From positions 10,447,356 to 10,511,355 of the forward strand of contig NC_060884.1 in NCBI RefSeq assembly GCF_014805685.1: a stretch of DNA of 64,000 bases, written 5' to 3'. Position numbers and translations under genes: made by a program. The stretch's first letter is position 1, and each line of letters starts with the position of its first letter. The notes below the pieces were generated by a model that was not told the DNA's origin, made no database searches, and saw only the letters and a program-made list of their open reading frames with translations. Of this stretch, positions 33,720-45,824 are shown one piece after another. The stretch comes from Silurus meridionalis. Lineage: Eukaryota; Chordata; Actinopteri; Siluriformes; Siluridae.

Positions 33720-34435
33720 TCATCTATGTTGTATTCTGAATAAAATATTGAAATTTAAAACTTCCACATCATTGCATTATGTTTCTATTCACAATTTGTA
33801 CAGTGTCCCAGGACTACCGCCCTGTTATTGGCAACACAATGGAGAGCTTCATTTGAAGTTATATGTGGAAATTGAACAGGGTTGGTTAATTAAATTAGTG
33901 TATTTGTTAAACCAGTAAACAAATTATATTATGAAATTAAACTGCTAAAGTCATTACCTACATTAAAGTCCACCACGCTAATGGTGAACTGTACAGTGAT
34001 TAGTTAGCTTTCTCTTAACCTGAATGAACATCACATCTCGACTGACAACACAAAACGTTACATTCGGTAAACTATCAACAAAAAAGACTAAAGACATTGA
34101 TTTAAAAGTGATTTCGTTTACATTTTAATTCATTTTAAAAGTGTATAACAAAGGATTTGCTCTTACCTTCTCATAAGCATGCAAAAAACAGGTGATATTC
34201 CTGAAGCCAGGCTTTGCTTAAATCTTGCGATATCGGCAGTGATTTTCCCAGGAAACGCGTGAGAGTTTGATTGTGTTATGTTAGTTTGAAATGAGTGAAT
34301 CTATTAAAAGCTAAATAGTTGACCTTATAGAAAATCCTACATGATTTATTCACGTTAATTTAGTAAAAATAAAATTATATTGTATTGTATGTTACATTTA
34401 AGTAAATTTAACAGGGGGCAGAATTCATTTTTTTG
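33720..34435. other. AT-rich spacer, no gene seen
   Basis: No supported gene or element. Confidence 0.45.
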
Positions 34436-34439
34436 AGTG

Positions 34440-34800
34440 TATCAGCCCCATATCTTAAGAGTATAATGCCGCTTTGGCGCTAAAGGAGCGGGCTGAGAAA
34501 GGCTTTGCCCAGGACCTGGACACCTCAGTGTGCAGATCAGGAAAGAACGGGAGACCCTGACATGGAGGTTGCAATGCAGAAAGCACTCGTCCGGCTTACT
34601 GGCAATGGCACAAGTCACAACCTACATGGGCTCCTTGACCTCAGTGTCACAGATCAGAGAGGCAGAGCTGCATGCTTTCATCACAGGGGAAAATAACTGC
34701 TGAAAGGCGTGCTTCCGAAACCTGTGAACGAGTGCTGGACTGAGCAGGTGAGGTTGGAGATAGAGTCCATCAAAGGCTTAGAGTCCATACAGTAACAAGA
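34440..34800. other. Unrecognised higher-GC block
   Basis: A roughly 350-bp block of clearly higher GC than its surroundings. It has a 63-codon plus frame (34505-34696) and, in another frame, stretches such as R-E-A-E-L-H-A-F-I-T-G-E-N-N. It could be a transposon relic. No family was recognised. Confidence 0.3.
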
Positions 34801-35268
34801 ACTTATTCATAATACACTAGTCTACAGTTACACTTACAGTGAAGTAATCTGTTTTTTTCTAAAAAATCTAATCATTGTTTTGACATATTTACAAAACCAA
34901 CAGCAATACTATATCTTACATTAAACATGTGGTATATCTGGAAATGCTTAGCTGAGTCTTGTAGCTGATGCTCTCAAATAGTCTTTGACATTTACTACTG
35001 TATGAAAAAATGTTAAATTTTCTTTTCCACATATAGGAGGAAGTACTTACTGTGAGATGCAAATAATCTGACTATTAGCGAGCTAATCTAAATAAATACT
35101 GAATATGTATTTGCATTTGACCCATTGCCCCTGTACCGCCTCATACTTTTTACCATGAGCCAAAAAACACCAGCATTATTCTCGTAACCTACTGATGGAA
35201 ATTATCTAGCGTACTTTTTCTTTTGGGACTTAAGGTAGAGCTTGGTAATGTCCCTAAAGAATTCACAC

Positions 35269-35277
35269 TATATAAAA
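35269..35277 (+). promoter_or_regulatory. TATA box of second OR gene
   Basis: TATATAAAA is followed 38 bp later by a splice donor, AG/GTAAGC (35315). A possible acceptor, CTTATAG, ends at 35627 just before ATCATG. The implied leader intron is about 313 bp. Confidence 0.5.
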
Positions 35278-35561
35278 GCCATCTTTAACCAGGACTGATC
35301 AATCACACATGTAGGTAAGCCTTGTTGCATGTTGTGCTGCACAATATGGAAAATTAAGGAGAAATTCAAATATATATTTTGTTTGTGATTTTATTTGCTT
35401 TAGTGAATTAAAATGTGTGCTCTTTAGCTATTTAAATATATCTAGCATTATATTATTATATTGTTATTTAATTTGAATGTATTTGTCTAATGAGCTTATT
35501 TGTGTAAAACTATTCTTGCAGCATTTTTTATAATGTTTTTATAATACCATAACTTACCATC

Positions 35562-35584
35562 TTTCTTTCTTTCTTTCTTTCTTA
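35562..35584. repeat. (TTTC)n microsatellite
   Basis: A short run of CTTT repeats within the proposed leader intron. Confidence 0.9.
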
Positions 35585-35630
35585 AACATTTATACCTATG
35601 TCTTTCTATTTGTTATAACACTTATAGATC

Positions 35631-37253
35631 ATGAACTCTTCTGCTGACTTTGCATATGGAAACTTCAATCTCAGCCTGCCTCAGAATGTTATTTCAAAGG
35701 AAAGCTTTAGCAATGTACTTACCAAAAACATAGTAGCCATGATAGTGTGGCTTGCCCTTAGTATCCTCAATAGCACCATGACATCCACTTTCTTTAGACA
35801 TAACTTTTTCTATGAGGACCCACGCTACATAATGTTTATTTACATGGTCATCAATGATGCAGTCCAACTGACACTTGTAACAGGTCTGTATGTGGTAAGT
35901 GTTCAAACCGAGTTTCCTTAAATTTCTTCAATTCATTTAAGCCAGGAAAAAACTGCAAACTGCTTTCTTTTTAATGTGCCTGCTTTTGTAAATAATAATC
36001 TATAATACATAATAAATTAATTAAAAACTAAAATCTATTTTAATGACCAAATGTATGAACAAAATTATAATGATATAATTATAATATAATTATTAATTAT
36101 ATAAAATTATTAAAAAAATATAATAATTATAAGAAATGTTAGTATTTCATGATATATAGCATTATAAGTGTTGTCACAGCAAGATAAGTAATATTTCATA
36201 ATTGATGTAATGAGACATGAGACATTGTATAATATTTTTATTCAGAAAACTTTAAGTGTAGACTGAATCATAAAATGCTAAAGAGAACAGGAGAAGAGAA
36301 GTAGTCTTATGCAGTCTTATTTGTTTTTTTAGATTTAATAAAAAAAAAATCCATCAGTCTTTCAGTGTGTTCACTTCAAAACAGTGCCCACATTTATTTT
36401 TATTTGTACTTTGTTCAGTTTTATGTATCTAAAAAATTAATTTGTTATTAAATGAGCTATGTAATAAGATATTGTAAATTATTATAAATGTCTATATTGT
36501 TCTTCATTTTCAAATTGTCCACCCTTTCTCCAGGTAAGTTATGCTTTCTCTAAGATCTTGGTGTCAGCTTGTTGCCCATTCATCATGATAGCTGTTCTAA
36601 CGACACGCTCTACACCCCTCATCCTTGCTGGGATGGCCATTGAACGCTACATCTCCATTTGCTTTCCCCTACATTATGGCCACATGTGCACAGTGCAGCG
36701 CACCATCTGGATCATCGGGGTTATCCTTGTATTATGTAGTGCACCCCCTCTCACAGACCTCTTTATAACTCTGGCCAAGGAGCCTGCATCCTTTTTTAAA
36801 ACCCTCATCTTCTGTGACCACTCACTACTTTTCCGTGACCCCTACATCTACTACAAGAATTGTGCTTTTGACAGTGTCTATTTTTCTTTTGTCTTTTTGG
36901 CCTTGATCTATACATACTGCAAGATCATGCTGACAGCACGAGCAGCTTCCACTGACCTGGTATCTGTGAAAAAGGCCAGAAACACAGTGCTGCTCCATGG
37001 TGTGCAGCTACTGCTCTGCTTGCTGGCTTTTGTTGTGCCATCCATGCAAGCTCCTCTAATCCAGTTGTTTCCACTGTATGGCCTAGAAATACGCTACATT
37101 AACTTTTTGCTGGTATATATCATCCCACGCTTCTTGAGCCCTATGATCTATGGGGTCAGAGATGAAAAATTCAGAAAATATTGGATTAGATACCTTCTCT
37201 ATAGAGTCAACAGGGTGAAACCTACTCAATACTTGCCTCAAAAACCAGGGTGA
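35631..37253 (+). CDS. or131-2-like: Odorant receptor 131-2-like (second copy), with one coding intron
   Basis: Two open segments make one seven-transmembrane odorant receptor. Exon 1 is 35631-35894 (88 codons, through TM2). Exon 2 is 36534-37253 (239 codons plus stop, TM3 to the tail). They join in phase 0 at GTG/GTAAGT...CAG/GTAAGT, giving L-Y-V-V-S-Y, which aligns without gap to L-F-L-I-S-Y of the first copy. The predicted 327 residues fit the family. M-A-I-E-R-Y-I-S-I-C is at 122-131 and P-R-F-L-S-P-M-I-Y-G-V-R-D ends TM7. Glycosylation sites include N-S-S at residue 2. OR coding regions are usually intronless, so the intron is unusual. It could instead be a gene disrupted by an insertion. 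Confidence 0.85.
35895..36533 (+). other. Coding intron of the second OR gene, bounded by GGTAAGT repeats
   Basis: A 639-bp AT-rich sequence with donor GTAAGT and acceptor CCCTTTCTCCAG. GGTAAGT occurs at 35894-35900 and again at 36533-36539, across both splice junctions. There are stops in all frames. No terminal inverted repeats or known transposon were recognised. Confidence 0.75.
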
Positions 37254-37256
37254 ATT

Positions 37257-38031
37257 TTAATGTGTATAGGTCATTGATACCTCATGAATATTGTGTTGAA
37301 TATTATCATGTACAAATGAGGTTAAATCAACAAATTTCGTTGTTTAAAGAGAACTGAAGAAGTACAGTTCGTGTTTAATGATTAGGCAAAATAGTAAGAC
37401 AATATGATTATGATATTTTAGTTAAAAAATATCTCCAGAATAAAAAAGCAAAAAACCTCTTGCCTAATACATATTAGCTCATAGATTTATTATCTATTCA
37501 TTAAAAAAAAAACAGTGCAACCATTGAATGGTGCACCATTGTGATTATCAACCAATAATTATTATTTACATACAATTTAAATATAATCAGTGAAAAAACA
37601 CTACAGATCTTACATATGTTAAAAAAAAGAAGAAAGCCCTTTTAACAATGGTAAGCACAAACAGGCTAAAATGAACATTCTAATATCACAATCTAGTGCA
37701 GAATTACACTAATTAATGCTATTGCCTTTTCTCATTTACAGTGTTTTACAGTGTGGGGTTTAGTTACTAAGGTTAGAATATTTATAATAATAAATAAAAT
37801 ACAATCAACTTCAGTATATGTTCCTTGTGCTAGAGATCCTAGTGACTTCATCAAAATAAAAAAATGGTTATTGGTTTTCTCACTACTATCTAGTTCAATG
37901 CAATCAGTAGTATGTAACCCAACTGTCTTTCTTTTGTATATATGCATTTATTTATTTAATGTTTTACATTACAATTACGTCATTTTTGGATGAACACTGT
38001 AAGTGTATTCATTGGTATTTTCTACTCTTCA

Positions 38032-38097
<66 letters not shown>

Positions 38098-38460
38098 GCA
38101 CATGATCGTATTTATAACATAAAGTGTGCCTTCTGTACATATACCAATACATTTATCAAATTTACATAATTTTGAATACCTTTAAGGCTAGCAAGTATTT
38201 GTTGATCACACTTAGGATTTCTTTTAGCAAATATTTTATCAATATGTTGCATTGGGATAAAATAGAAATGTTATAAAGTGCACACATAATTGTTTTTTTA
38301 ATTTCTTATTAAACACATACTATTTGTCTCCTTTAAATTACATTATTTAGCACATAAAACTTATATAAGCCGACCATTTAATTTATTATCCCATAAATAA
38401 CATTACAAAAGTATAACTGTATTACCTAATTTGAAATGCACATTTGTTTGAATATTTGTA
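37257..38460. other. AT-rich spacer, no gene seen
   Basis: No supported gene. It contains a long TA run at 38033-38094. Confidence 0.5.
38033..38094. repeat. (TA)n microsatellite
   Basis: An uninterrupted TA run of about 62 bp. Confidence 0.95.
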
Positions 38461-38466
38461 CATGTA

Positions 38467-39129
38467 CAGTATCTCACAAAAGTGAGTACACACCTCAAAT
38501 TTCAGCAGCCATTTTAGAATATGTCCCCAAATACAATAGAAATGAAACTTGGATACTGTTTACTTTAGAGTAGTCATTGTGCAACATGTATAGCAGTACA
38601 GATTTACTGTCCACTAAAAATAATTAAACATATAGCCATTATTGTCAAAATAACTGGCAGTGTATGCATATAGTCAAAGCAGTGACAAATGGATGTTTCA
38701 CTTCTGAAGCCTTTAAAGCAATGCTGGCAGCACTCATGTTTTTTGAAGATTTTTCTGCACCTGACACACAGCGTGAGGACTTCTTTGATCGACCCTCCCT
38801 CTGTTCTGCGTGGAATCTTTTTAGCAAAAAAAAAAACCTCTGTATGACCCTGGCCACTGTACTGTTACTAGTTTTAGGGTGTTACTCATGTTCTTATAGC
38901 CTATGCCATCTTTGTGGAGAGTAACAATTCAAATTCTCAAATACTCAGAGAATTAATTGCCGAGGTGCCATGTTGAACATCTAGTGGTCGGTATAAGAGA
39001 ATTGTACTCAAAGCACCAAAATGTAACTGCTCTATATCCAAGTTTTTTTTTTTCTATTATATTGTCCCTTGAGAAGATATACTAAAATTGTAGAAATGTG
39101 AGAGGTGTACTTTCTTTTGTGAGATACTG
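38467..39129. mobile_element. Short non-autonomous Tc1-like transposon
   Basis: The ends are inverted repeats: CAGTATCTCACAAAAGTGAG at the left and CTTTTGTGAGATACTG at the right. TA flanks both sides (38465-38466, 39130-39131). Inner sequence such as GAGGTGCCATGTTGAAC matches a widespread teleost Tc1-like family I recognise from memory. At 663 bp, with no long frame, it lacks a transposase. Confidence 0.85.
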
Positions 39130-39624
39130 TATGCGCTAAAAAAAATTTCAATTACATGAAAAGTTTTAAAGAATTTACTTAAGGGTTAATGTAATTATGT
39201 TTTATATTGTAATTGCAAATTGTACATAATTTATATAACTGTGCATATACATTTACCAGCCACAATTATGTGGCAAGGCACAATGTACAAAATTAGACCA
39301 TTTTATATAATTACACTAATTATACACCAATTCATGATTAATTATATCTAAAAACACTAAAACTATGAGTCACAAGCTTCAGTTGAAATCAAACATCAGA
39401 CAGGGGGGTGGGTAAATTCAGTGGCAATACACTGGTATGGTTGTTATGGTTATGGTTGAGCTATTTTATGAGTTGCTCAGTAGCTCCTAGTTTTATAACC
39501 ATAATGACTGTATAAGACTGTAGAAAGAACATTACTTATAATCTTACACTCCAGTGCTTATGTTAGTTCTCACTCTCCAGTGTTCTGTACTGTTTAAAGA
39601 TTTATGATTACACTCTTGATGTCA

Positions 39625-39788
39625 CCCAAATGAGGATAGGTTTCCCTTTTGAGTCTGGTTCCTCTTAAGGTTTCTTCCTCATAACATCTAAGGGAGTTTT
39701 TCCTTGCCACAGTCGCCACGGCTGCTCATCAGGGATAAATACACACCTTGACTGTTGATTTCTGTAAAGCTGCTTTGAGACAATGTGT
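39625..39788 (+). mobile_element. L2-type LINE 3' UTR fragment
   Basis: GTCTGGTTCCTCTTAAGG through CTGTAAAGCTGCTTTGAGAC is the reverse complement of the conserved 3' UTR seen at 19110-19290. It is cut at 39788 by a hAT fragment. Confidence 0.75.
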
Positions 39789-40220
<432 letters not shown>

Positions 40221-40273
40221 AAACGCTAGCTAGCTATCTCTCTCCTAGCGTCGCATCGTCGCTAAAGGCTCCG

Positions 40274-40903
40274 GTGTTCCCTACTAAACCGCTACGTGCT
40301 ACATCGGCTTTAGTGGGGAAGGCTTACGCGGCAGCAGGTCAAGCTGCGGGATGTCTCCACACCATGGGTGTGTTGCAGGCATACCAGGCTGACCTGCTGC
40401 GTGACTTGGATGAGGGACTTAGCTCCGGGGCCACCGACATTAAGGAGTTACGTCGCGCTGCCGACCTAACCCTTCGGGGAACGAAACACACGGCGCGGGC
40501 CGTTGGTCGGTCCATGGCGGCCCTGGTAGCCACCGAGCGGCATCTGTGGCTCACCTTGTCCGACCTCCCGGACAAGGATCGAGCTGTGCTCTTGAACGCA
40601 CCGATGGCTCCTCCTGGTCTGTTTGGTGACGCCGTGACGGCGGTCGTAAACAGGTTTCAGGAGTCTAAGAAGCAGTCGGCTGCATTTCAGCAGTACCTCC
40701 CTCGCCGATCACGTGGGGCTGGTCGGCGGCAGCCCCAGCCTGGTCCTTCCGGGCACCGCGAAGCCCAGAAACAGAGCGTCACCGCCCGGTCTCCGCGGGC
40801 AGTTCCTAAAGGTCCCAGGCGTCGCTCTGGGCCCAAGAAGGAGCGGGCTGACCTGAGGGTCACCCTCGACTCCAGCAAACGGGCCGTGGTGCGGAAATCC
40901 TGA
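40274..40903 (+). pseudogene. DIRS gag-like ORF, 5'-truncated
   Basis: A 209-codon open frame with no recognised enzymatic motif. Its mid part (G-K-A-Y-A-A-A-G-Q-A-A) is familiar from fish DIRS gag-like proteins. The tail is rich in Arg, Lys, Pro and Ser, plausibly nucleic-acid binding. The frame is open upstream of the first Met to about 40222, so the true N-terminus is lost. Confidence 0.7.
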
Positions 40904-40924
40904 CGATTTTCGGTCGGGGGGGCG

Positions 40925-41791
40925 GTGTTCGCCTCACGCTACGGTGCCCGTCCCTCCCCCGCACCACCAGGAGGCCGGGCCGTGGACTCTGCCACAGGAT
41001 GTGCTTCAGAGCACGGCCGCCCTCCAGCGGGTGTCTCCCTCCACTTCCGCCCAAAGTCTCGTGCGGATGGGGAGCCCGCCGCCTCTTCGAGGTGTCTTCA
41101 GCTGCAGGGCCCCGCCCCAGCTGCTCTGAGTGGGTCAGAGGCCAGTCCCGAGGGGCTGGTTCCCCTGAGGAACTTTCTGGCAGGTTGGGAGGTGTTGCCA
41201 GGGGTCTCCCGGTGGGTCCTGCGGACCATAGAAGGGGGTTACGCACTGCAGTTCGCATCCTCTCCTCCCCGTTTCAACGGGATGTGTCCCACCCTGGTGG
41301 GTCCCGAGCAGGCTCTGGTCCTGGAACAGGAAGTGCGCACGCTCCTGGGGAAAGGGGCCATCGAGGTGGTTCCCCCCTCGGTTCGAGAGTCAGGCTTCTA
41401 CAGCCCGTACTTCGTTGTTCCGAAGAAGAATGCCGGGTTGCGTCCCATTCTGGATCTTCGCTCCTTGAACCGCTCTCTCAGGAGACTCAGGTTCAGGATG
41501 CTCACCCTCAAGGGGGTCGTGACGCAGATCAGGTCCGGGGACTGGTTCGTCACTATAGATCTGAAGGACGCATACTTTCACATCTCCATCCTTCCTGCAC
41601 ACAGGAGGTTCCTGAGGTTTGCTTTCGGGGGCGTAGCATACCAATATCGGGTCCTCCCGTTCGGTCTAGCACTCTCACCCCGCACCTTCACGATGTGCGT
41701 CGATGCTGCACTGGCCCCGCTGCGGCTTCAGGGCATCCGCATTTTGAATTACATCGACGATTGGTTGATCATGGCTCCCTCGGAGCACTAG
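40925..41791 (+). pseudogene. DIRS reverse transcriptase
   Basis: The 288-codon frame has RT motifs in order: S-P-Y-F-V-V-P-K-K, L-R-P-I-L-D-L-R-S-L-N, V-T-I-D-L-K-D-A-Y-F-H-I, L-P-F-G-L-A-L-S-P-R and the catalytic Y-I-D-D-W (about 41750-41766). All catalytic aspartates are present. It stops at 41791 after A-P-S-E-H; in related elements the frame runs on through RNase H, so this stop is a disabling mutation. The listed start is a GTG within a longer frame and is arbitrary. Confidence 0.85.
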
Positions 41792-42157
41792 GCGATTCGG
41801 CATCGAGATGTCGTCCTCACCTACATGAAGGTGCTTGGGTTTCGGCTAAACGCCAGCAAAAGCGTGCTTTCTCCTGCACAGAGACACACCTTTTTGGGCG
41901 TGGTGTGGGACGCGGCCAGGCCGTCAGGAGAGTGCGGGAAGGCCAGCCACTCACTGTACGGCAGTTCCAGAGGCTGCTAGGGCTCATGGCAGCGGCGTCC
42001 AGCATAGTTCCGCTCGGGCTCCTGCACATGAGGCCCCTCCAGTGGTGGCTCCGGGGCAGGGGGTTCTCCCTCAGGGGAAACCCGCATCACACTATCAAGG
42101 TCTCGCGGCGTGCCCTTCGAGCCTTGGATGTCTGGAAAGACCGGACGTTCCCCGTTT

Positions 42158-42434
42158 CCCGGCCAATAAGCAGACATTGAGCAGATGGGTTGTGGATGCA
42201 ATTGTGTCGGCTCACGAGTCCTCTGCCCTCCCCGCACCACTTGGGGTTCGAGCTCACTCCACCCGGAGTGTGGCGGCCTCTACGGCCTGGTCCGCTGGAG
42301 TCCCTCTCCAGGACATCTGTGACGCGGCGGGTTGGTCCACCCCGCTGACCTTCATCAGGTTCTATGACCTTGACCTCAGAGCCACCCCGGGCTCCTCTGT
42401 TTTGCGTGCTGGTGCCGAGGCCCTCACTCTCTAG
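42158..42434 (+). pseudogene. DIRS tyrosine recombinase C-terminal remnant
   Basis: The frame reads R-F-P-A-N-K-Q-T-L-S-R-W, then A-H-S-T-R (the H-x-x-R of the active site) and F-I-R-F-Y-D-L, whose Tyr is the likely nucleophile. It is only about a quarter of a recombinase, joined directly after RT-side sequence. Confidence 0.8.
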
Positions 42435-42469
42435 GCAGGGTCTGGTCAGTGTGGCGTGATTGGACTCTC

Positions 42470-42813
42470 GTTCCCATAGCGTTTCGACGCAGCTCGAGTT
42501 CCTGAAGGGGAACGTCTCTAGGTTACGACCGTAACCCTAGTTCCCCGAGGGAACGAGACGCTGCGTCTCCGTGCCACACTCCCTGCATCCCTGCGGCGCT
42601 TACCTTCTCTCGCAGGAGCTAGCGTCTGGTCAATCTCGCAGCCATTTGTAGCTTCCTGTTTACGCGACATCGCCCGCTGATGACGTCACGTCCCAAACGC
42701 CTATTGGTCAGATTACACACGTGGTTCAGAGCGCGGTCACGCAGGGGCGTTCCCATAGCGTTTCGACGCAGCGTCTCGTTCCCTCGGGGAACTAGGGTTA
42801 CGGTCGTAACCTA
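42470..42813. repeat. DIRS terminal block: 49-bp inverted repeat and 23-bp direct repeat
   Basis: Bases 42519-42567 recur as an exact reverse complement at 42765-42813 (49 of 49 by eye). Separately, GTTCCCATAGCGTTTCGACG plus CAG occurs directly at 42470-42492 and 42749-42771. This complex end is the kind DIRS elements use to rebuild circular DNA. Confidence 0.85.
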
Positions 42814-43175
42814 ACCTATATAAATAATATAATATATATTATTTGAAAACATACACCAATGCCAGGGGTATATAAAAAAAACCTAGAGTAAGCGCAGTGT
42901 AACTGTGACTATTCACTTAGTACCGGTAATACAATTTGTTTTGCATATGCATGAAAACAGCGCTATGGATTAAAGATTCAAGATTTTTTATTTGTGACAA
43001 ACATAGTTATATGCACTATACAAATTGCAGTGAAATAAAAACTTGGAAAAATCCATCAAGCTAGCATTAGCTATTAGCCACTATTGATTCTTTAGCATTT
43101 TATGTCCAGCTTCAAGAATACTAATTAACTAATTAAATCAATTTTAATTTCATTTTTCCATTTATTTAACTTTAT
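42814..43175. other. AT-rich spacer with LINE-tail-like scrap
   Basis: Bases 42968-43055 (GATTCAAGATTTTTTATTTG and following) resemble a LINE 3' end on the minus strand. Otherwise featureless. Confidence 0.35.
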
Positions 43176-43177
43176 TT

Positions 43178-45822
43178 CTTCTTTTGGCTTCTCCCATTAG
43201 GAGTCGCCACAGCGGATCATCCATCTCCATAACCCCCTGTCTTCTACATCTGCCTCTCTTACCCCAACCATCTGCATGTCTTCCCTCACCACATCCATAA
43301 ACCTCCTCTTTGGCCTTCCTCTTTACCTCCCTCCTGGTGGCTCCATCCTCAGCGTTCTCCTACCGATATACGCCATGTCCCTCCTCTGCACATGTCCAAA
43401 CCATCTCAATCGAGCCTCCCTCACTGTCCCTCTAATAAACTAATTTCTAATCCTGTCCATTCTCGTCACTCCCAACGGAAACCTCAAACTCTTCAGCTCT
43501 GCTACCTCCAGCTCCGCCTCCTGTCTTTTACTCAATGCCACTGTCTCTAAACCATACAACATCGCAGGTTGTACCACAGTCCTATAAACTTTCCCTTTCA
43601 CTCTTGCAGATACCCTATTATTACAAATCACTCCTGCCACTCTTCTCCACCTCTTCTGCACTCTTTTCTTCACTTCTCTAACACACTCTCCATTACTTTG
43701 CACTGTTGAACCTAGGTACCTGAAATCCTCCACCTTCACCACCTCTTCTCCCTGCAACCGAATGACTCCTCTGCCCTCCCTTTCATGCACACACATGTAC
43801 TCTGTCTTACTTCTACTGACTTTCATTTCCCTTCTCTCCAGAACGTACCTCCACCTCTTCAGGTGCTTCTCAACCTGCTCACTACTCTCACCACAAATAA
43901 CAATATAATCTGCAAATATCATGGTCAGACTCCTGTCTGACCTCGTCCATCAACCTGTCTATCACCACTGCAAATGGGAAAGGGCTCAGAGCCGATCCTT
44001 GATGCAGTCCAACCTCCACCTTAAACCAGTCTGTTGTTCCTACTGCACAAATCACTGTTGTCACACTGTCCTCATACATGTCCTGCACCACTCTCACATA
44101 CTTCTCTGACACACCTGACTTCCTCATACAATACCACAACTCCTCTCTCTCTCTCTCCACCCTGTTGTACACTTTCTTTAAATCCACAAACACACAGTGC
44201 AACTTCTTCTGACCTTCTCTATACTTGTCTATCAACATTCTCAAACCAAATAATGTGTCTGTGGTGCTCTTCCTCGGCATGAAACCATACTGCTGCTCAC
44301 AAATCGTCACCTCTTCTCTCAGCCTGGCTTCCACTACTCTTTCCCATAACTTCATGGTGTGACTAATCAGCTTAATTCCCCTGTAGTTACTGCAGGTCTG
44401 CACATTTTCCTTATTTTTAAAGCTCCGTACCAGCACACTCCTTCTCCATTCCTCAGGCACCCTCTCACCTATCAAAATCCTGTTAAACAATCTGATTAAA
44501 AACGCCACTGCCATCTCTCCTAAACATCTCCTCTCCTAGACTTTCCACTGTTCATCCTCTTAATCTCTGCTCTCACACCCCCCTTACTAATCCTATCCAC
44601 TTCCTTCTTCACAATCTCCACACCATCCAACCTTCTCTCTCTTTCATTTTCCTCATTCATCAGCTGCTCAAAATACTCCCCTTCATCTTCTCAACACACT
44701 GTCCTCACTAGTCAACACATTTCCATCTCCATCCTTTATTGCTCTCACTTGCAGCACATCCTTCCCAGCTCGGTTCCTCTGCCTGGCCAATCGGTATAAA
44801 TCCTTTTCTCCTTCCTTACAGCTCCTCATATGTCTTTTCCTTGGCTTTCACCACATCCTGCTTTACCAGCACCTTACAGTCTCCAATCTCTTTCAGGTTG
44901 CATCTCCTGCATAGAACATAGTCCACCTGTGTGCACCTTCCTCTACTTCCTCTCTATGCTTCTCCTTCTTCTTAAAATAAGTGTTGACCAATGACATTTC
45001 CATTCGTTTAGCAAAATCTACCACCATCTGCCCTTCCACATTCCTCTCCTTAAAACCATATCTACCAATCACCTCCTCATTACCTCTGTTCCCTTCACCT
45101 ACATGCCCATTAAAGTCTGCCCCAATCACCAGTCGTTCATTCCTAGGTACATCTTCTACCACTCCATTTAACTCACTCCAGATTTTTTCCTTCTCCTCCA
45201 TCTCACAACCCACTTGTGGATCATAAACACTGATGACATTTATCATCACCCCCTCAACTTCAAGCTTCACGTTCATCAGAAACTCTCTTCACCTCCACTA
45301 CACTCTTACTAAACTGTTCCTTCAGGATCACCCCTACATCATTTCTTTTTCCATCCACACCATGATAGAACAGTTTAAACCCACCTCAAATGTTCCTGGC
45401 CTTACTCCACTTCCACTTTATCTCCTGAACACACAACATCTACCTTTCTCCTCTCCATCATATCAGCTAGCTCTCTCCCTTTACCAGTCATAGTATCAAC
45501 ATTTAAAGTACCAACCCGAACCTTCACCCTCCTACACTGGTCCTTTATCTGCTGTCTCTGTAGACGTCTTCCTCCTCTCCTTCTCCTTCAGCCAACAGTA
45601 GCCCAATTTCCACTGGTACCCTGTTGGCTAACAATACCTGTGCCGGTCATTGGTAACCCAGGTTTTGACCAATCCGGTATGAAATTCTAAATCCTGATCC
45701 GCATATTTGATTTGGCACATTTTTTACGCTGTATGCAGTTCCTAACGCAACCTTTCCCATTTATCCGAGCCTAGGACCAGCAAAAATGGCTTGTGCAACC
45801 CTAATGGCTGGGTTTATTTAAC
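43178..45822 (-). mobile_element. RTE-type LINE, nearly full length
   Basis: It runs on the minus strand from GGGTTGCACAAGCCATTTTT near 45810 down to a 3' end near 43178. Endonuclease and RT regions are both recognisable, and both ends match the shortened copy at 829-1545. Decay shows as several frameshifts and stops. Confidence 0.85.
43440..45540 (-). pseudogene. RTE LINE polyprotein: AP endonuclease and reverse transcriptase
   Basis: From the 5' side on the minus strand, a broken segment near 45530 reads V-G-T-L-N-V-like. Frame 45276-44893 holds the endonuclease (S-V-Y-D-P-Q-V-G, then I-G-A-D-F-N-G-H-V-G). Frame 44514-43888 holds RT fingers and palm (N-Y-R-G-I-K-L, V-F-V-D-L-K-K-V-Y). Frame 43922-43440 holds the catalytic box as F-A-D-Y-I where active copies have F-A-D-D-I, and then Y-L-G-S-T-V-Q-S-N-G. 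The lost aspartate and frame breaks mean it is inactive. Confidence 0.85.
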
Positions 45823-45824
45823 TT

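Larger units (their letters stand above)
40222..42813 (+). mobile_element. DIRS-like tyrosine-recombinase retrotransposon, truncated
   Basis: Strikingly GC-rich against its AT-rich surroundings. Plus-strand order is gag-like, reverse transcriptase, a small recombinase remnant, then a complex terminal block with inverted and direct repeats. That set defines DIRS elements, which integrate with a tyrosine recombinase and lack ordinary LTRs. The 5' terminal repeat is missing, and RNase H plus most of the recombinase are deleted near 42155. Confidence 0.88.

Noticed and set aside
40999..42180. 393-codon plus-strand frame over the DIRS element
   Set aside because: The longest frame in the window, but it is a GC-driven shadow. 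The RT motifs including Y-I-D-D are in the frame ending at 41791.
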